Below, piece after piece: positions 1 through 12,327 of a DNA stretch of 64,000 nt. The stretch's first letter is position 1, and each line of letters begins with the position of its first letter. A model generated the notes under the pieces. The model did not search any database. It had not been told where the DNA came from and worked only from the letters and a program-made list of their open reading frames with translations. Position numbers and translations under genes: made by a program. The DNA comes from Azorinus chamasolen (Eukaryota; Mollusca; Bivalvia; Cardiida; Solecurtidae): positions 22,689,315 to 22,753,314 of the forward strand of contig OY755242.1 of NCBI GenBank assembly GCA_963576725.1, read 5' to 3'.

Positions 1-1020
1 CCAGAAAAAATTGTGACACCCAGGCAGAGCCAATTTTGACCCAAGGGATTTAATCTAAACAGTCTTGGTAAAGGTGTACTAGATGATGCTATACACCTAG
101 CCTTTCAATTTCGGACAAGAAGATTTTTTAAGGTTTTTACTATAGAGCTCTATAATCCTATGTAAAACCTTTGACTCCCACGGTGGTGATAATTTTGATC
201 CCAGGGGCAAAATTTGAACGTTCACCAGATGATGCTATTTACCAAATATCACAGCTCTAAGCTTTGAAGATTTTAAAGTTTTTTGCTATATAATCCTATG
301 TAAAAGATGTGACCCCCAGGGCGTGGCTGTGTTTAAACCCAGGGGCATAATTTGAACAATCTTAGTAAAGGTTCACCAGATGAATGCTACATACCAAATA
401 TCACAGCTCTAAGCTTTTCGTTTCGGACAAGACTTTTTTAAAAAGTTTTTACTATCATTATAATCCTATGTAAAACTTGTGACCCCCATGGTAGGGACAA
501 TTTTAACCACAGGGGTAAAATTTGAATCATCTTGTTAAAGGTCTACTAGATGATGCTTCATACCAAATATCACAGCTCTAAGCCTTTCAGTTTGAGACAA
601 GAATATTTTTAAAGTTTTTACTATATAATTCAATGTAAATCTTGTGACCCTGAGGTTAGGCCAATATTAACCCCAGGGGCAAAACTTGAACATCCTATGT
701 AGAGGTCAACTAGATGACTCTACATACTAAATTTGTTAGCCCTAGGCCTTATAGTTTGTGACAAGAAGATTTTTAAAGTTTTTATTTCTTTTTGGATATT
801 GGTTACCATGGCAACCACAGCTCTGCTTGGAATCAAATTCTTTGAACAACTTTGGAAGAGGTTGACCCAAGGAACATCCCTGCCAAGTTTGGTAAAAATC
901 TAGTAAGTAGTTTAAGAGGAGATGTCATTTTAAGAAAAATGTGGACGATGCACGACTGACAATGGACACAGGGCGATCACAATAGCTCACCTTGGCACTT
1001 CTTACCAGGTGAGCTAAAAA
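1..1020 (+). mobile_element. Tandem-core element, left end outside window
   Basis: Five or so diverged copies of a ~170-bp unit (marker TTTCGGACAAGA, near 107, 421, 590 and 755) run to an end, GGCGATCACAATAGCTCACC .. CCAGGTGAGCTAAAAA, that matches the right end of the 4799-6932 element. Confidence 0.65.
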
Positions 1021-1486
1021 TGACAATATCATAGCTGTTGAGATAAGAAAAAAATTACCGTGTTTCTCGAGCTTCTGAGAACCGTTTCAACTAGGAGCTT
1101 TTCGCTTTGCAGTTACATAGGCTATACATTAGACTACATATTGCCAAAATGCTTTACCCGATATACCGTTTGATTGAATGTCAACAGAGGCATGACTTGG
1201 GAGAGGGGTACAATTCGTAAAGGAAGTTCGACCCCTTGTCTATATATCTAGTGTTCATACATTTTTTTTTCTGTAGAGATTCATAATTCATTGTGACAGT
1301 GCCCTGTGCTCAAGACCAGATCTTGCGGCAACCTATTAGAACCACTTCTCTGAGGCAATTCTAATAAGTAGCATCAAGATTGGGTTAAGCTGAGAAATAA
1401 GAGATCTGTCCAAATCTCTCATTTCCCAGCCAAACAGTTGTCACGACATTGGGATTGGTGGAGAAGTGAAGATTTTAGCATTTGAA

Positions 1487-1685
1487 TACAGTAGAACCAG
1501 TCTTAAGCGGTCATCAAAATATAGGTCTAATTATGGGTCTGTAAGGCAGGTGGTAGCTTAATGCAGGTCAAAAGTAATGCAGAAGCTTTCTGCATTACTT
1601 TTGCCCTACATAAAGCAACCACCTGCTTTTTTTTAATCGCCTATTTTCAATAAATAAATGGCCGCTTACAATAGGTTCTACTGTA
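1487..1685. mobile_element. MITE-E, TACAGTA ends
   Basis: Ends TACAGTAGAACC / GGTTCTACTGTA. Hairpin arms AGGTGGTAGCTTAATGCAGG around AGAAGCTTTCT. It is the most diverged E copy and lacks the usual apex. Confidence 0.7.
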
Positions 1686-1924
1686 CAATAGTCTTTTGCA
1701 ATAGTCTTGTAATTATTACAGATAAACTGACCAAAATTTAGTGAATTCGTTATCTATATTATGTCATAAGCAAACAGAGTAGAGGCGAAGAAAGGTGTAT
1801 TTATGGAGTAAAATATTAAACCCCCAGAATTAGATCTTTAGTAGGCGGTTGCTAAATGCAGTACAAATTAATGCAGCAAGCTCCTTTAAGAACTCTCATC
1901 CTGCATTAAGCTATACAACATGTC

Positions 1925-2205
1925 TTAACCCTTTTCCTTATATAAACATGTTTTCACGCATTTGCAAACAGAGTAGACCCAGATCAGATGGCTCCTAGAG
2001 GAGCTGTCTGATCAGGGTCTGCTCTGTTTGTTCATAGAATTTGATAGATCTGTTTCTTTATTTTCTAAAATGGCTACAATGTTCCACCTTCCATATTTCT
2101 TTATAACTATTTTTATTATTATTATACCTTTTATTATTCATTTTGTCCATGAATATTCAGTAGGTACTGAAATTGGGAATAAACATAGAATAGGGAAAGG
2201 GTTAA
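1925..2205. mobile_element. MITE-A, complete (281 bp), hairpin near left end
   Basis: TTAACCCTTTTCC .. GGGAAAGGGTTAA. The hairpin GCAAACAGAGTAGACCC .. GGGTCTGCTCTGTTTG has the apex GCTCCTAGAGGAGC at 1991-2004. A 63-codon ORF inside is a by-product. Confidence 0.85.
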
Positions 2206-2562
2206 AACCCCAGAATTAGAATTTTCTATTTGGTGGTTTCTGTAGACAGGTTTTACTCATAACTGAACTAGTACACTGAAGTGCCATTTTACCAAATAAA
2301 TCATGAAACATGCTTTACATGTGTTCTGAGCAAATATGGTGGAATGCCATGGCATACAGTGGTAATTGCCATTCATTAAAGGAACAAGAGGCGCTTGTCA
2401 AAAAAGCCTCAAATCAATAACTGGCCAATAAAAATTCAAGAAACACATCCTCTCACGTAGCTCTACTCTCTGCATGTCAACTCTTGGCATGCTAAATACT
2501 TTCCCCCTGTTAAAATTGTTTTCTGTTGAAATTGTCAAGGTTAAAGTTTCTTACATATTTCT

Positions 2563-2812
2563 TTAACAATTTCCCTCACATACTGTAAACGCCTTTTCAC
2601 AAACGTACAGAGTAGACCCAGATCAGACAACTCCTATAGGGGCCGTTTGATCAGGGTCTGCTCTGTTTGCTGATGGAATTTGATGAATCTGTTTCTTTAG
2701 TTTCTAAATGGTTACAATGTTTCACATTCCGTTTTTCATAATAACTATTTTGTCCATGATATTCAGTGGGTATTGAAAATTTGAATAAATACAGAACTTG
2801 GAAAGGGTTTAA
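2563..2812. mobile_element. MITE-A, decayed ends
   Basis: Same order as the 1925 copy, with arms ACAGAGTAGACCCAGATCAG and GATCAGGGTCTGCTCTGTTT. The right end reads GGAAAGGGTTTAA. Confidence 0.75.
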
Positions 2813-2829
2813 AAAAATGGTCAGATTGT

Positions 2830-3540
2830 CAATCAAACTGACTTGTACACAGTAACTTTGCGTTTCATCTGGATATTAAAAGGTTTGTAGAGGCTGACAA
2901 AAAATCACCACCAACTAGCATAGAGTCATGTAAATTTTGTGATCTGTTTCAATCATCACAGAAGCTTTATTCTTTCATCACTTTAGCAAAACATTAAGAA
3001 TTCTCATGGGACATCCAGTTACTAAGTGTCTCATATGGATCCTAACGGTAGAGTCTGACAATGAATCTACCAATTGCATGCTAAGAGTTAATTTATATTC
3101 AAACTTAATGGAAATATGAGTGAGGGAACAATAAAATATGACCGTTATTTCGGGCTTAATTTGATCAGCATTGAACATGGAAATTGGAAAATATTTTTTT
3201 CTCAACAGCCATCATCATAGAATCTTGATAATTAATTTGTATCAAGTAATAAATTTCACTTTGCACAAGAAAATGAGCAGCAATTTCTGCCATCTGACAA
3301 ATGTGGCATGTCGAGACTCTTAACTCGCTGCATGCTGGCGGCAAATTTATGACAATCTATGCAAAGTTGCTAACAGTTTGAATCCAGATGAGAAGCCCAG
3401 TGATCATGACTCAGCACCAAAATCCATACATTTTGCCATTCTGACTAACATGGAAGAAAAATAGTTTTCTTTTAGATTTGTGTCAGGTATCAGTTTTTGG
3501 AAGACATTTATGTAGAATGCAAGGAGTGTAACCCTTTATC
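2830..3540. other. No gene seen
   Basis: AT-rich. A diverged GTTTGAATCCAGATGAGAAG hairpin-type remnant lies near 3378. No splice-bounded coding stretch was recognised. Confidence 0.5.
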
Positions 3541-3554
3541 TGATGAAGACGCCA

Positions 3555-3805
3555 TAAAACCCTTTCCCTGTTCTATGTTTATTCCAAATTTCAATACCTA
3601 CTGAATATTCATGGACAAAATAGTTATAATGAAATATGGAAGATGGAACATTGTAGACATTTTAGAAAGTAAAGAAACATATTTTTCAATTTCCACTAGC
3701 AAACAGAGCAGACCCTGATCAGACGGCTCCAATAGGAGCCGTCTGGTGTGGGTCTACTCTGTTTGCAAATGCGTGAAAACACGTTTATATGAGGGAAAGG
3801 GTTAA
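3555..3805. mobile_element. MITE-A, hairpin near right end
   Basis: It runs TAAAACCCTTTCCCTGTTC .. GAGGGAAAGGGTTAA. The final TTAA (3802-3805) is shared with the next MITE. Confidence 0.8.
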
Positions 3806-4033
3806 AACCCATATTCATGTAAGAAATTATGACATGATGAATATAAATTGAATTAATTTATTTAATGGTACATGTATGAACACATGACATTTTAGCTCAG
3901 ACAGAAACTTTAGAATCAGATCTACTATAATTTCATAAGCAAACAGAGCAGACTCTGATCAGATGGCTCCTATCTGGGTCTACTGTTTGCAGATGCATGA
4001 AAAAGCATTTATATGAAAGACAGTGTTAAAACC
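3802..4033. mobile_element. MITE-B abutting previous MITE
   Basis: It starts at the shared TTAA with CATATTCATGTAAGAAAT and has a shortened hairpin (one arm partly deleted, 3945-3995). It ends near GTGTTAA at about 4030, where another B-type fragment (to 4217) follows. Confidence 0.65.
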
Positions 4034-4216
4034 CTTTCCCTAATAAAGATTTATGCATGAATTATCACTTCATGAATATTCTTTTTTATACGGTAAAATT
4101 TTAAGGGTCTAGACAAAAACTGTAGGTCTACGGATCAGATCTACAGTATACAATGTAAGCAATCAGCAGACCCTGATCAGATGTTTCCTGTGTCTACACT
4201 GTTTGCAAAGGCATTA

Positions 4217-4456
4217 TCCCTTCCCTTGCTGTTCATGTCAATATACCTACCTGTAAATAGTGAAGACCCAGATGAGACAGCTCCTGCAGGAGCTGTCTCA
4301 TGAGGGTATGCACTATTTACAAATTGATTGTGCAACCAGTGCACTCCACAGCAGTGATTGCACAGAGAAATAATTGTAGACAGTAATATATGTAATTATG
4401 CAACAACGCATGGGTAAAGAAGAAGAAATGTATTAAATTCAGCAAGTGGAGGGTTA
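4217..4456. mobile_element. MITE-G
   Basis: CTTGCTGTTCATGTCAATA .. GAGGGTTAA. Hairpin TGTAAATAGTGAAGACCC with the apex GCTCCTGCAGGAGC. Its left end has cut into a B fragment. Confidence 0.7.
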
Positions 4457-4642
4457 AAAGGTATAACTGTTAATATGAAGGATAGGGTCATAGATCAGGG
4501 TTTGCTCTGTTTCCTTCTTAAATATAATAATTTCTTCCATGGCTAAAACTTCCAATGTTCATATCTGACTGCATACTAAAAATTAATATTCATAAAGTCA
4601 TCATTTATTACATGAATATTCATTAGGTAAATAGTTCAAACC
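4456..4642. mobile_element. MITE-B, 5'-truncated
   Basis: Starting GTTAATATGAAGGATAGGG, it keeps only the right hairpin arm and the ATTAATATTCATAAAG .. GAATATTCATTAGGTAAA tail. Confidence 0.5.
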
Positions 4643-4798
4643 TTTTACAGACATGGTAAAAAAAACACTTTTACATTAAATTGCACACGAAAACGTTGGA
4701 ACAGACCTTTGAAGGAGACTTATTTCATCAATTATGCTGTTATCCTTATGTATGTTACCCCCCTTTTTTGCTGAATAATAGACAATCAAAAATGAAAC

Positions 4799-6932
4799 AA
4801 GAGGGCCAGAATGGCCCTGAAGCGCTCACCAGACAATCAGAGGAGAAGATATTCAAAGTTTTCACTATATGTTTCTGTTGAAAACTGGCTACCCCTGGGA
4901 CGGGGCCAATTTTGACCCCAGGGCCATAATTTATATAACTTTTGTAGAGAACCTGAACATGATGCTATGTGCAAAATATGAAAGCTGAGAACCACCCAGT
5001 TTCAGAGAAGAAGATATTCAAAGATTTCACTATTTGTTTCTATTGAAAACTGCCCACCCCTGGGGCGGGGCCAATTTTGACCCCAGGGCCATAATTTATA
5101 TAAATATGTAGCGGACCTGAACATGATGCTCTGTGCCAAATATGAAAGCTGAGAGCCTTCCAGTTTCAGAGGAAAAGATTTTCAAAGATTCCACTATATG
5201 TTTCTATTGAAAACTGCCCAACCCTGGGGCGGGGCCAATTTTGACCCCAGGGCCATAATTTATATCACTTGTGTAGAGGACCTGAACATGATGCTCTGTG
5301 TCAAATATGAAAGCTAAGAGCCTTCCAGCTTAAGAGGAGAAGATTTTTAAAGATTTCACTATTTTTTTCTATTGAAAACTGCCCAACCCCTGGGGCGGGG
5401 CCAATTTTGACCCCAGGGCCATAATTTATATAACTTTTGTAGAGGACCTGAACATGATGCTCGGTGCCAGATATGAAAGCTAAGAGCCTTCCAGTTTCAG
5501 AGGAGAAGATATTCAAAGATTTCACTATTTGTTTCTATTGAAAACTGCCCAACCCCTGGGGTGGGCCAATTTTGACCCCAGGGCCATAATTTATATAACT
5601 TTTGTAGAGGACCTAAACAAGATGCTATGTGCCAAATATGAAAGCTGAGAGCCTTCCAGTTTTAGAGAAGAAGATTTTCAAAGATTTCACTATTTTTTTT
5701 CTATTGAAAACTGCCCAACCCCTGGGGCGGGGCCAATTTTGACCCCAGGGCCATAATTTATATAACTTTTGTAGAGGACCTGAACATGATGCTCGGTGCC
5801 AGATATGAAAGCTAAGAGCCTTCCAGTTTCAGAGGAGAAGATTTTCAAAGATTTCACTATTTGTTTCTATTGAAAACTGCCCAACCCCTGGGGCGGGGTC
5901 AATTTTGACCCAAGGGCCATAATTTATATAACTTTTGTAGAGGAGCTGAACATGATGCTCTGTGCCAGATATGAAAGCTGAGAGACTTCCAGTTTCAGAG
6001 AAGAAGATTTTCAAAGATTTCACTATTTGTTTCTATTGAAAACTGCCCAACCCCTGGGGCGGGGTTAATTTTGACCCCAGGGACATAATTTATATAACTT
6101 TTGTAGAGGACCTGAACAAGATGCTATGTGCCAAATATGAAAGCTGAGAGCCTTCCAGTTTCAGAGGAGAAGATTTTCAAGATTTCATTATTTGTTTCTA
6201 TTGAAAACTGCCCACCCCTGGGGCGGGGCCAATTTTGACCCCAGGGCCATAATTTATATAACTTTTGTAGAGGACCTGAACATGATGCTCTGTGCCAAAT
6301 ATGAAAGCTAAGAGCCTTCCAGTTTCAGAGGAGAAGATTTTCAAAGTTTTCACCATTTGCTTCTATTGAAAAATGCCCACCCCTGGGGCGGGGCCAATTT
6401 TAACCCCAGGGCCATAATTTATATAACTTTTGTAGAGGACTTGAGCATGATGCTATATGCCAAATATGAAAGCTGAGAACCTTCCAGTTTCAGAGAAGAA
6501 GATTTTCAAAGTTTTCACTATTTGTTTCTACTGAAAACTGCCCTACCCTGGGGCGGGGCCAATTTTGACCCCAGGGCCATAATTTATATAACTTTTGTAG
6601 AGGACCTGAACATGATGCTCTGTGCCAAATATGAAAGCTGAGAGCCTTCCAGTTTCAGAGGAGAAGATTTTCAAAGTTTTACTATATGTTTCTATTGAAA
6701 ACTTCCCACCCCTGGGGCGGGGCCAATTTTGACCCCAGGGGCATAATTTATATAACTTTTGTAGAGGACCTAAGGATGATGCTATGTGCCAAAGATGAAA
6801 GCTGAGAACCCTGTAGATTCAGAGGAGAAGATTTTTAAAGGTTCAAATTGTTGACGACGAACGACGGACGCCGACGGACATCAGGCGATCACAAAAGCTC
6901 ACCCTGAGCACTTTGTGCTCTGGTGAGCTAAA
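4799..6932 (+). mobile_element. Tandem-core (Pearl/Helentron-like) element, 12 core repeats
   Basis: It begins AAGAGGGCCAGAATGGCCCT (hairpin), then GAAGCGCTCACC. About 12 copies follow of a ~165-bp unit marked by GGGCGGGGCCAATTTTGACC, then a CGACGGACGCCGACGGAC stretch. It ends in a hairpin, AGCTCACCCTGAGCAC .. GTGCTCTGGTGAGCTAA. Short ORFs on the - strand here are repeat artefacts. Confidence 0.75.
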
Positions 6933-7197
6933 AAGTGGCAACTAGAGCTGTCAATGAAGGTGACACAACACTGCTATTAAATTAAACAATGTCCAGCCCG
7001 CCATTCTGAATCTGACTGAGGAAAGCGAATTGCAAAATCCATTATGAAACCAATCTGGAAAAAAATATTTTTATTATGCACTGTGCTGGAACATGTCCAT
7101 CACTTTTGTGAATTTAAAGAAAAATGACATAAAAACCTGTAGAATCCGTTGCTCTACCAAAAAATTGAAAAATCCAAGCAACTGCTAATAAGCCATC

Positions 7198-7429
7198 TTA
7201 ACCCTTTCCTCCATAGGCTATTTTTAGACCCAACCTCTTTGAATGAATCTACCGAAAAGGAACATTTACTAGAGAAAAGGATTTTTTAGAATTTTGTAAT
7301 TTGAAACCATTGTGATAAATATCTAGAGCATTTGCTCCTATAGGAGCAAATGCTATATTTATCACAATGGTTTCAACAGGTGACTTTTACAGAGGCGTAG
7401 AAAGACGTATTCATGGAGGACAGGGTTAA
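7198..7429. mobile_element. MITE-C, complete (232 bp)
   Basis: TTAACCCTTTCC .. CAGGGTTAA. Hairpin arms GAAACCATTGTGATAAATAT around the apex GCTCCTATAGGAGC (7334-7347). The other arm contains GGCTATTTTTAGACCCAACC, a sequence mark of the family. Confidence 0.85.
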
Positions 7430-7609
7430 ATAGAGGCAGACATTGCAGTAAGATTTTGCAAAATTATTTAATAACATTTACCAAACACCTACTGTGTAAC
7501 CCCTGTATACTTTATTATTGCATATGAAACCATGACATATTTACCTTAGCAGTGTAGAATGATTAGACAAGTTAGAGATACATATCATTAGTTAACTCTT
7601 TAACCCTTT

Positions 7610-7829
7610 CCCTGTTCAATGTTTATTCAAAATTTCAATACCAACTGAATATTCATGGACTAAACAGTTACAATGAAATATCAAAGGTGGAACATTGTAG
7701 CCATTTTAGAGAGCAAAGAATCAGATCTATCAAATTCTATTAGCAAACAGAGCAGACCTGCTCCGTCTGATCTGGGTCTACTCTGTTTGCAAATGTGTGA
7801 AAACACATTTATATGAGTGAAAGGGTTAA
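7610..7829. mobile_element. MITE-A, hairpin near right end
   Basis: TTAACCCTTTCCCTGTTC .. GTGAAAGGGTTAA. The hairpin apex has been shortened to CTGCTCCG. Confidence 0.8.
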
Positions 7830-8075
7830 ATGCCTTTGGAAACAGAGCAGGAGCCATCTGATCAGGGTCTGCCAATTTGACTATGTATAAAGTTTCTACT
7901 AGTGCTGCATTTTTTATGATTTTTAAGACGGTATTTGAACAAATGAATTTTCGGTATTGATAGAAACTGTAGTCATATCTATTATAATTTCTTAAGTAAA
8001 CAGAGTAGACCCTGATCAGACTGCCCCCTGCAGGAGCCGTTACGCTGATCTGTGTTTATATGAGGGAAAGGGTTA
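7829..8075. mobile_element. Mixed A/B MITE remnant
   Basis: A second set of hairpin arms (7990-8055) and the GAGGGAAAGGGTTAA end are clear. The left half is rearranged, with an extra partial hairpin at 7838-7880. Confidence 0.5.
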
Positions 8076-8087
8076 AGAATCATATTA

Positions 8088-8176
8088 TTTCTCCACCAAA
8101 TCCTATGTTGTGACCTACTCTTTAGAATTGTCTCGTAGAGACAAGAGTAGTCACACTATAGGGTTTGGTGGAGAAA
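8088..8176. mobile_element. MITE-F foldback
   Basis: A near-palindrome, ATTTCTCCACCAAATCC .. GGGTTTGGTGGAGAAAT, with inner arms CTCTTTAGAATTGTCTC and GAGACAAGAG. Confidence 0.75.
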
Positions 8177-8179
8177 TTA

Positions 8180-8770
8180 CTATTTAGCATTCATCTACAG
8201 CTCTGTATAGACGTGCACTCGTTTAAGAATTTGTGCACTTAGAAATTTCTAATATCTTGTCCAATTTTAGAGTCATGTTATTCCCATTTGAGTACAGGAA
8301 CGAATTGCCTTCTTATGGCAATGCAAATCATTTAATTACCTAATGGTGCCAGGAAGACAAGCCCTCCTGCTTACAAATCAACTGCGAAATTAAACTCGAC
8401 AATACAATTTGAAATTTGTTTTTTAATTGCCTCCCAACTTCATGCTACTTCAAACAATACTAGATATTGTCTTTTAAAAGATAAAACAGCTTGACATGGC
8501 TGCCAGCTGCTGTCTCCACGTCTAAATGAAGAATAGAAACTAACTGAATTAAAGTGACAATTCAATAGGGAAAAGCTTAACTCTCTTCTGTATAATACAT
8601 GTATAAAAATAAATGTAAAATATGAATTGATTTGCTTTACTTCTTATCTTAAGAATTCAATACACGACAGTTAAAAGGTTTTAGTGCAAAAATGTAGGTT
8701 TCACAAAACCTTTGACTCATGTTTATTGTTCCAGCCTTTGATCTACATGTCTATCTCCTACTCCATAATC
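8180..8770. other. No gene or clear repeat seen
   Basis: Ordinary AT-rich intergenic DNA; no long ORF and no MITE ends. Confidence 0.5.
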
Positions 8771-8774
8771 ATTC

Positions 8775-9006
8775 TTTCTTTCTGCTTTGCAAACAGAGTA
8801 GACTCAGATCAGATAGCTCCAGCAGAAGCTGCCTGATCAGGTCTGCTCTGTTTGTTTATTGGTAACAGATTGATTCTCTTTTGCTATGGCAATATAGTTA
8901 TACTCCATAAATATTTTTTATGTTCATATGCCATCATAAAAGTTCATCCAAATTATTCATTAAGCCATTATATCTTACATAATATCGATGCGGTAAAGGG
9001 CTGACG
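8775..9006. mobile_element. MITE-B, decayed
   Basis: Hairpin GCAAACAGAGTAGACTC .. CAGGTCTGCTCTGTTTG with apex region CTCCAGCAGAAGC, then the B arm with GGTAACAGATTGATTCT and a GGTAAAGGGCTGA end. Confidence 0.6.
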
Positions 9007-9065
9007 TAGGAATTAAACCAATCCATAATGTTGAAAATGGACAGTATCTACCATGAATATTCATA

Positions 9066-9211
9066 TACAGTAAAACCTCTCCATAAAGACCACTAAATTG
9101 GGTTAATTAGTTAGTATTTAGAGCAGGTGGCCGTTTAAAGCAAGGTGAACGTAGAACAGAACGCTCCTATAGGATGTAATTTAGTGGTCGTTATAGAGAG
9201 GTTTTACTGTA
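9066..9211. mobile_element. MITE-D, internally deleted (146 bp)
   Basis: TACAGTAAAACCTCTCCAT .. ATAGAGAGGTTTTACTGTA. The right hairpin arm is missing after GCTCCTATAGGA. Confidence 0.8.
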
Positions 9212-9300
9212 TGTTGACCAATATGAGTAGTTAGTACCAGCAAGATAGCTAAATTTTCACAATGGTATATGAACACTATTGAAAATCTCAATAACATATT

Positions 9301-9546
9301 TTAACCCTTTACTCCATAAATATGCCTTTGCAAACAGAGTAGACCCAGATCATATGACTCCTTTAGGAGCCGTCTGATCAGGGTCTGCTCTGTTTGCTAA
9401 TGATATGATATAGATATGATTCTACAGTTTCTGCCATGTCCCAAGACTTCTGTTTCCATATGCTATCATAACACATTAATCAAATTAATATTCATGACAT
9501 CATGATCAATATTTATTACATAAATATTCATGGAGGAAAGGGTTAC
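9301..9546. mobile_element. MITE-B, complete, hairpin near left end
   Basis: TTAACCCTTTACTCCATAAA .. CATGGAGGAAAGGGTTA. Apex GACTCCTTTAGGAGC. Confidence 0.8.
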
Positions 9547-9627
9547 CGGTAATTAATTATCCACAAACTCTATCTCTGAGCAGAGCTCCAGATAAGATGC
9601 ATTAAGATATTTTCAAGTATAACTTCT

Positions 9628-9670
9628 TTATTTCTCCACCAAACCCTACGTTGTGGCTTGGTGGAGAAAT
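9628..9670. repeat. MITE-F, deleted to its outer arms
   Basis: TTTATTTCTCCACCAAACCC joined to GGCTTGGTGGAGAAAT; the central 50 bp of the foldback are gone. Confidence 0.6.
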
Positions 9671-10252
9671 GAGGCGATTTTAGTATTTGAGTATGCACCT
9701 TTATCTGTTGCTCTGTCTGAGACAATTCTAATGACTTGCAGCAAGTTAGCGTTTGGCTGAGACACAAAATCTTTTTGATCGTTGAGATTTTGATCTATCA
9801 GTTTAATTCTTATCTACAGCCATGTACTCTCGTTAGTCTCCTTTTACCTATATCTCTGCTCTTATTACTTTTGTCCTTGTGCTGTTGGAAAATGTATCTT
9901 CCTTATCTCTCTACTAGTCTCTTGATAATCTTTAATCATTTCAACTCTGTCCACTGATCTGGATCTACACTATTTGTAAATGACAGTGCATATGTTTCTG
10001 TATTCAAAGGGTTATAGGCGTGCCTTCCTTCATGCACTATAAGATGCACATGATTGTAACAGTGATAATTACTTTAAAAGTGAAAAAAAAACAACAACAG
10101 ATACACAATTTTGAAATCAGCCGCGTAGACAAAGATTAGAAACCCACAAGCATTCTGATCAAGGAATGAACTAGTTTGCCATTTCAAAAATAAACTTCCA
10201 TTATGAATGGACTTGTCTTTTAAACAATGATCAGGCATGTAACCATTTTGCC

Positions 10253-10457
10253 TTAACCCAGTCCAGCATATTGATGCTTCTGTAAAAGTCGCTTTGTGAA
10301 ACCATTGTGATGAATAGAGCATTTGCTCCTAAGGAGCAAATGCTCTATTTATCACAATGGTTTCAGAACTACAAAAATCTAAAAAATTCTTTTACTCTAA
10401 TTAATGCTCTTTTTCGGTAGATGTATTCTAAAAATAGCTTATGAGGGAATGGGTTAA
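10253..10457. mobile_element. MITE-C
   Basis: TTAACCCAGTCC .. GAGGGAATGGGTTAA. Hairpin at about 10298-10365 with apex GCTCCTAAGGAGC (one base shorter). Confidence 0.8.
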
Positions 10458-10805
10458 AAATTCAGCAGCAATAAGGTTCAGAGTATCAGTTTCTTTTAGG
10501 TTGCTAATTCCTTAAACATATTCTTTTTTTTCATGAATGATGAACCAGGAGACAGTGAATCTCAGCTTTTAGTAAGCTTGTCCAGGAACAGGGAAATTTA
10601 CATTCTTGAAAAATTCAAATTTAATCAGAGAGATGAGACAAGCAGTCTCACTATGAAAATGCAGAATGGGGAAAACGGAGGACCGGGAATATTTGGCACC
10701 AAAATTTCTTGAGAGCCATGATTGAAATATTTACTACAGAACAAGACCAGATAGTTACAAAGCACCAAAAGAGAAAGTATTTTAGATGCAAAAGTCCTTA
10801 TTTAG

Positions 10806-11017
10806 TTAATCCTTTACTCCATAAATACACCTTTTTAGGCTTTTTAACTCCTGTAGACCCATAGAAGAAGTCTGATCAGGTTGTTTTTTTTGCTTAAGAA
10901 ATATTATAGATCTGATTATACAGTTCTTGCCATAGCTAAAATGTCCTGTGTTTATGTCATAAGTCATACCATTTATAACAAAGTCATTATTTCTTACTTG
11001 AGTATCGGTATTCATGG
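10806..11017. mobile_element. MITE-B, hairpin decayed
   Basis: TTAATCCTTTACTCCATAAA .. CATGGAGTAGAG. Only CTGTAGACCCATAG and CTGATCAGGTTG remain of the hairpin. Its right end is tandemly repeated in 11000-11078. Confidence 0.65.
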
Positions 11018-11078
11018 AGTAGAGTTCTCAATAAAAAAAAAAGTATCGGTATTCATGGAGTAGAGTTCTCAATAAAAA
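11000..11078. repeat. Two-copy tandem repeat of a MITE end (~40 bp unit)
   Basis: GTATCGGTATTCATGGAGTA followed by GAGTTCTCAATAAAAAA occurs twice in a row, differing only in the A-run length. Confidence 0.8.
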
Positions 11079-11085
11079 ATCATCT

Positions 11086-11548
11086 CTTAACCCTTTCCCT
11101 CATATAAACATGTTATCACACATTTAAAACAGAGTAGACCCATATCAGACGGCTCCTATATGTCATTGGATGAATACATGCACATTTGCTGCAAAGTTTT
11201 TATTCAATAAACAACAAAGAATAACACGTGTTGTAATGTTTTTGTTCAATAAACAAAAAGAAGAAACTCTTTATATCGATACAATGGTAGTTATAACCCG
11301 TTATTTGCCATTTTGGCCATGTCTGCTCAACATTGTTGATAGGTGGGGTAATACTTCGAATTTTTCTATGCAGTGTCTCATCCGGTTAACCGTTCTGTTA
11401 CTGCTTTCTATTAACCGGTTACGATCTCTGTAACATCACTAGTATACATGTATATATCTATAATATGGAGCCATTATGAAAAATAAGCTCATTAATATTC
11501 ATGATGTCATTATTTCTCACATAAATATTCATGGAATAAAGGGTTAAT
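11086..11548. mobile_element. A/B MITE split by ~280 bp of other DNA
   Basis: The left part, TTAACCCTTTCCCTCATATA to GGCTCCTATATG (11086-11162), and the right part, ATATGGAGCCATTATG to AATAAAGGGTTAA (11464-11548), are MITE. The DNA between them has two copies of TTATTCAATAAACAA-like sequence and an 87-codon ORF with no recognised domain. Confidence 0.5.
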
Positions 11549-12089
11549 AATTTATGCCTCTGTTACAATAAATTGTTCTGGTTCACCTTATTGAAAAATG
11601 TGACAAGTTATAATAAAACACTAACTGAATTACATTTTAGTCTTATTCCCTATAGTTTACAAAAATTAAGACATACTGTCTTGTGATTGGTTGTAATTGC
11701 TGTCCAAGATAATTTCATTTAAAGTATCATAATACATTGTATAACATACTACTATTTGACTCCAAATTCATAATCACATGCTCATTTACTTGCGGAAATA
11801 ACAGATATTAAAATTGGTGATGGTGGCGTTTTGTGTGTGGCTTTTCCTGCTTGACTTTACTACTTTTTCATTAATAAGTTTAAAATGGATTTATTTCGTA
11901 GTGGTGTGGTTGAATACACTTGGTCGGAAACATGATGTCCATGGTGTGACAGGGTTTTAATTTTCAGTCATAGCAACAGATTTTTTCTGGACATAACAGA
12001 TTGCCCTGGGGGGTCAAGGGTCTTTGAAGACCCCGTTGGGGGTCATGGGCAAAGCCCTGGTCTGGGTCCAGAATGAATTTCAGTGATTT

Positions 12090-12327
12090 TAAACTTTTAC
12101 TCCATAAGTACACATTTATAGTTTATACGCCTATGCAAACAGAGTAGATCCAGATCCTATAGGAGCCGTCTGATCAGGGTCTGCTGTGTGTGCTTATGGT
12201 ATAATATTATCTGTTTCTACAGTTTCTGCCCGAGTAAAAATATCCTTGGTTCATATGGCATTATAAAAAATTAATATTAATGACATCATTATTTCTTGCA
12301 TGAATATTCATGGAGGAAAGGGTTAAG
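12090..12327. mobile_element. MITE-B
   Basis: TTAAACTTTTACTCCATAAG .. GGAGGAAAGGGTTAA. The left hairpin arm is shortened before CCTATAGGAGC. Confidence 0.7.

Noticed and set aside
5301..6023. Two similar - strand ORFs (74 and 64 codons)
   Set aside because: Both are readings of the ~165-bp core repeat of a tandem-core element.
11170..11433. 87-codon ORF
   Set aside because: Contains repeated LFNKQ words from duplicated DNA between MITE halves; no family recognised.
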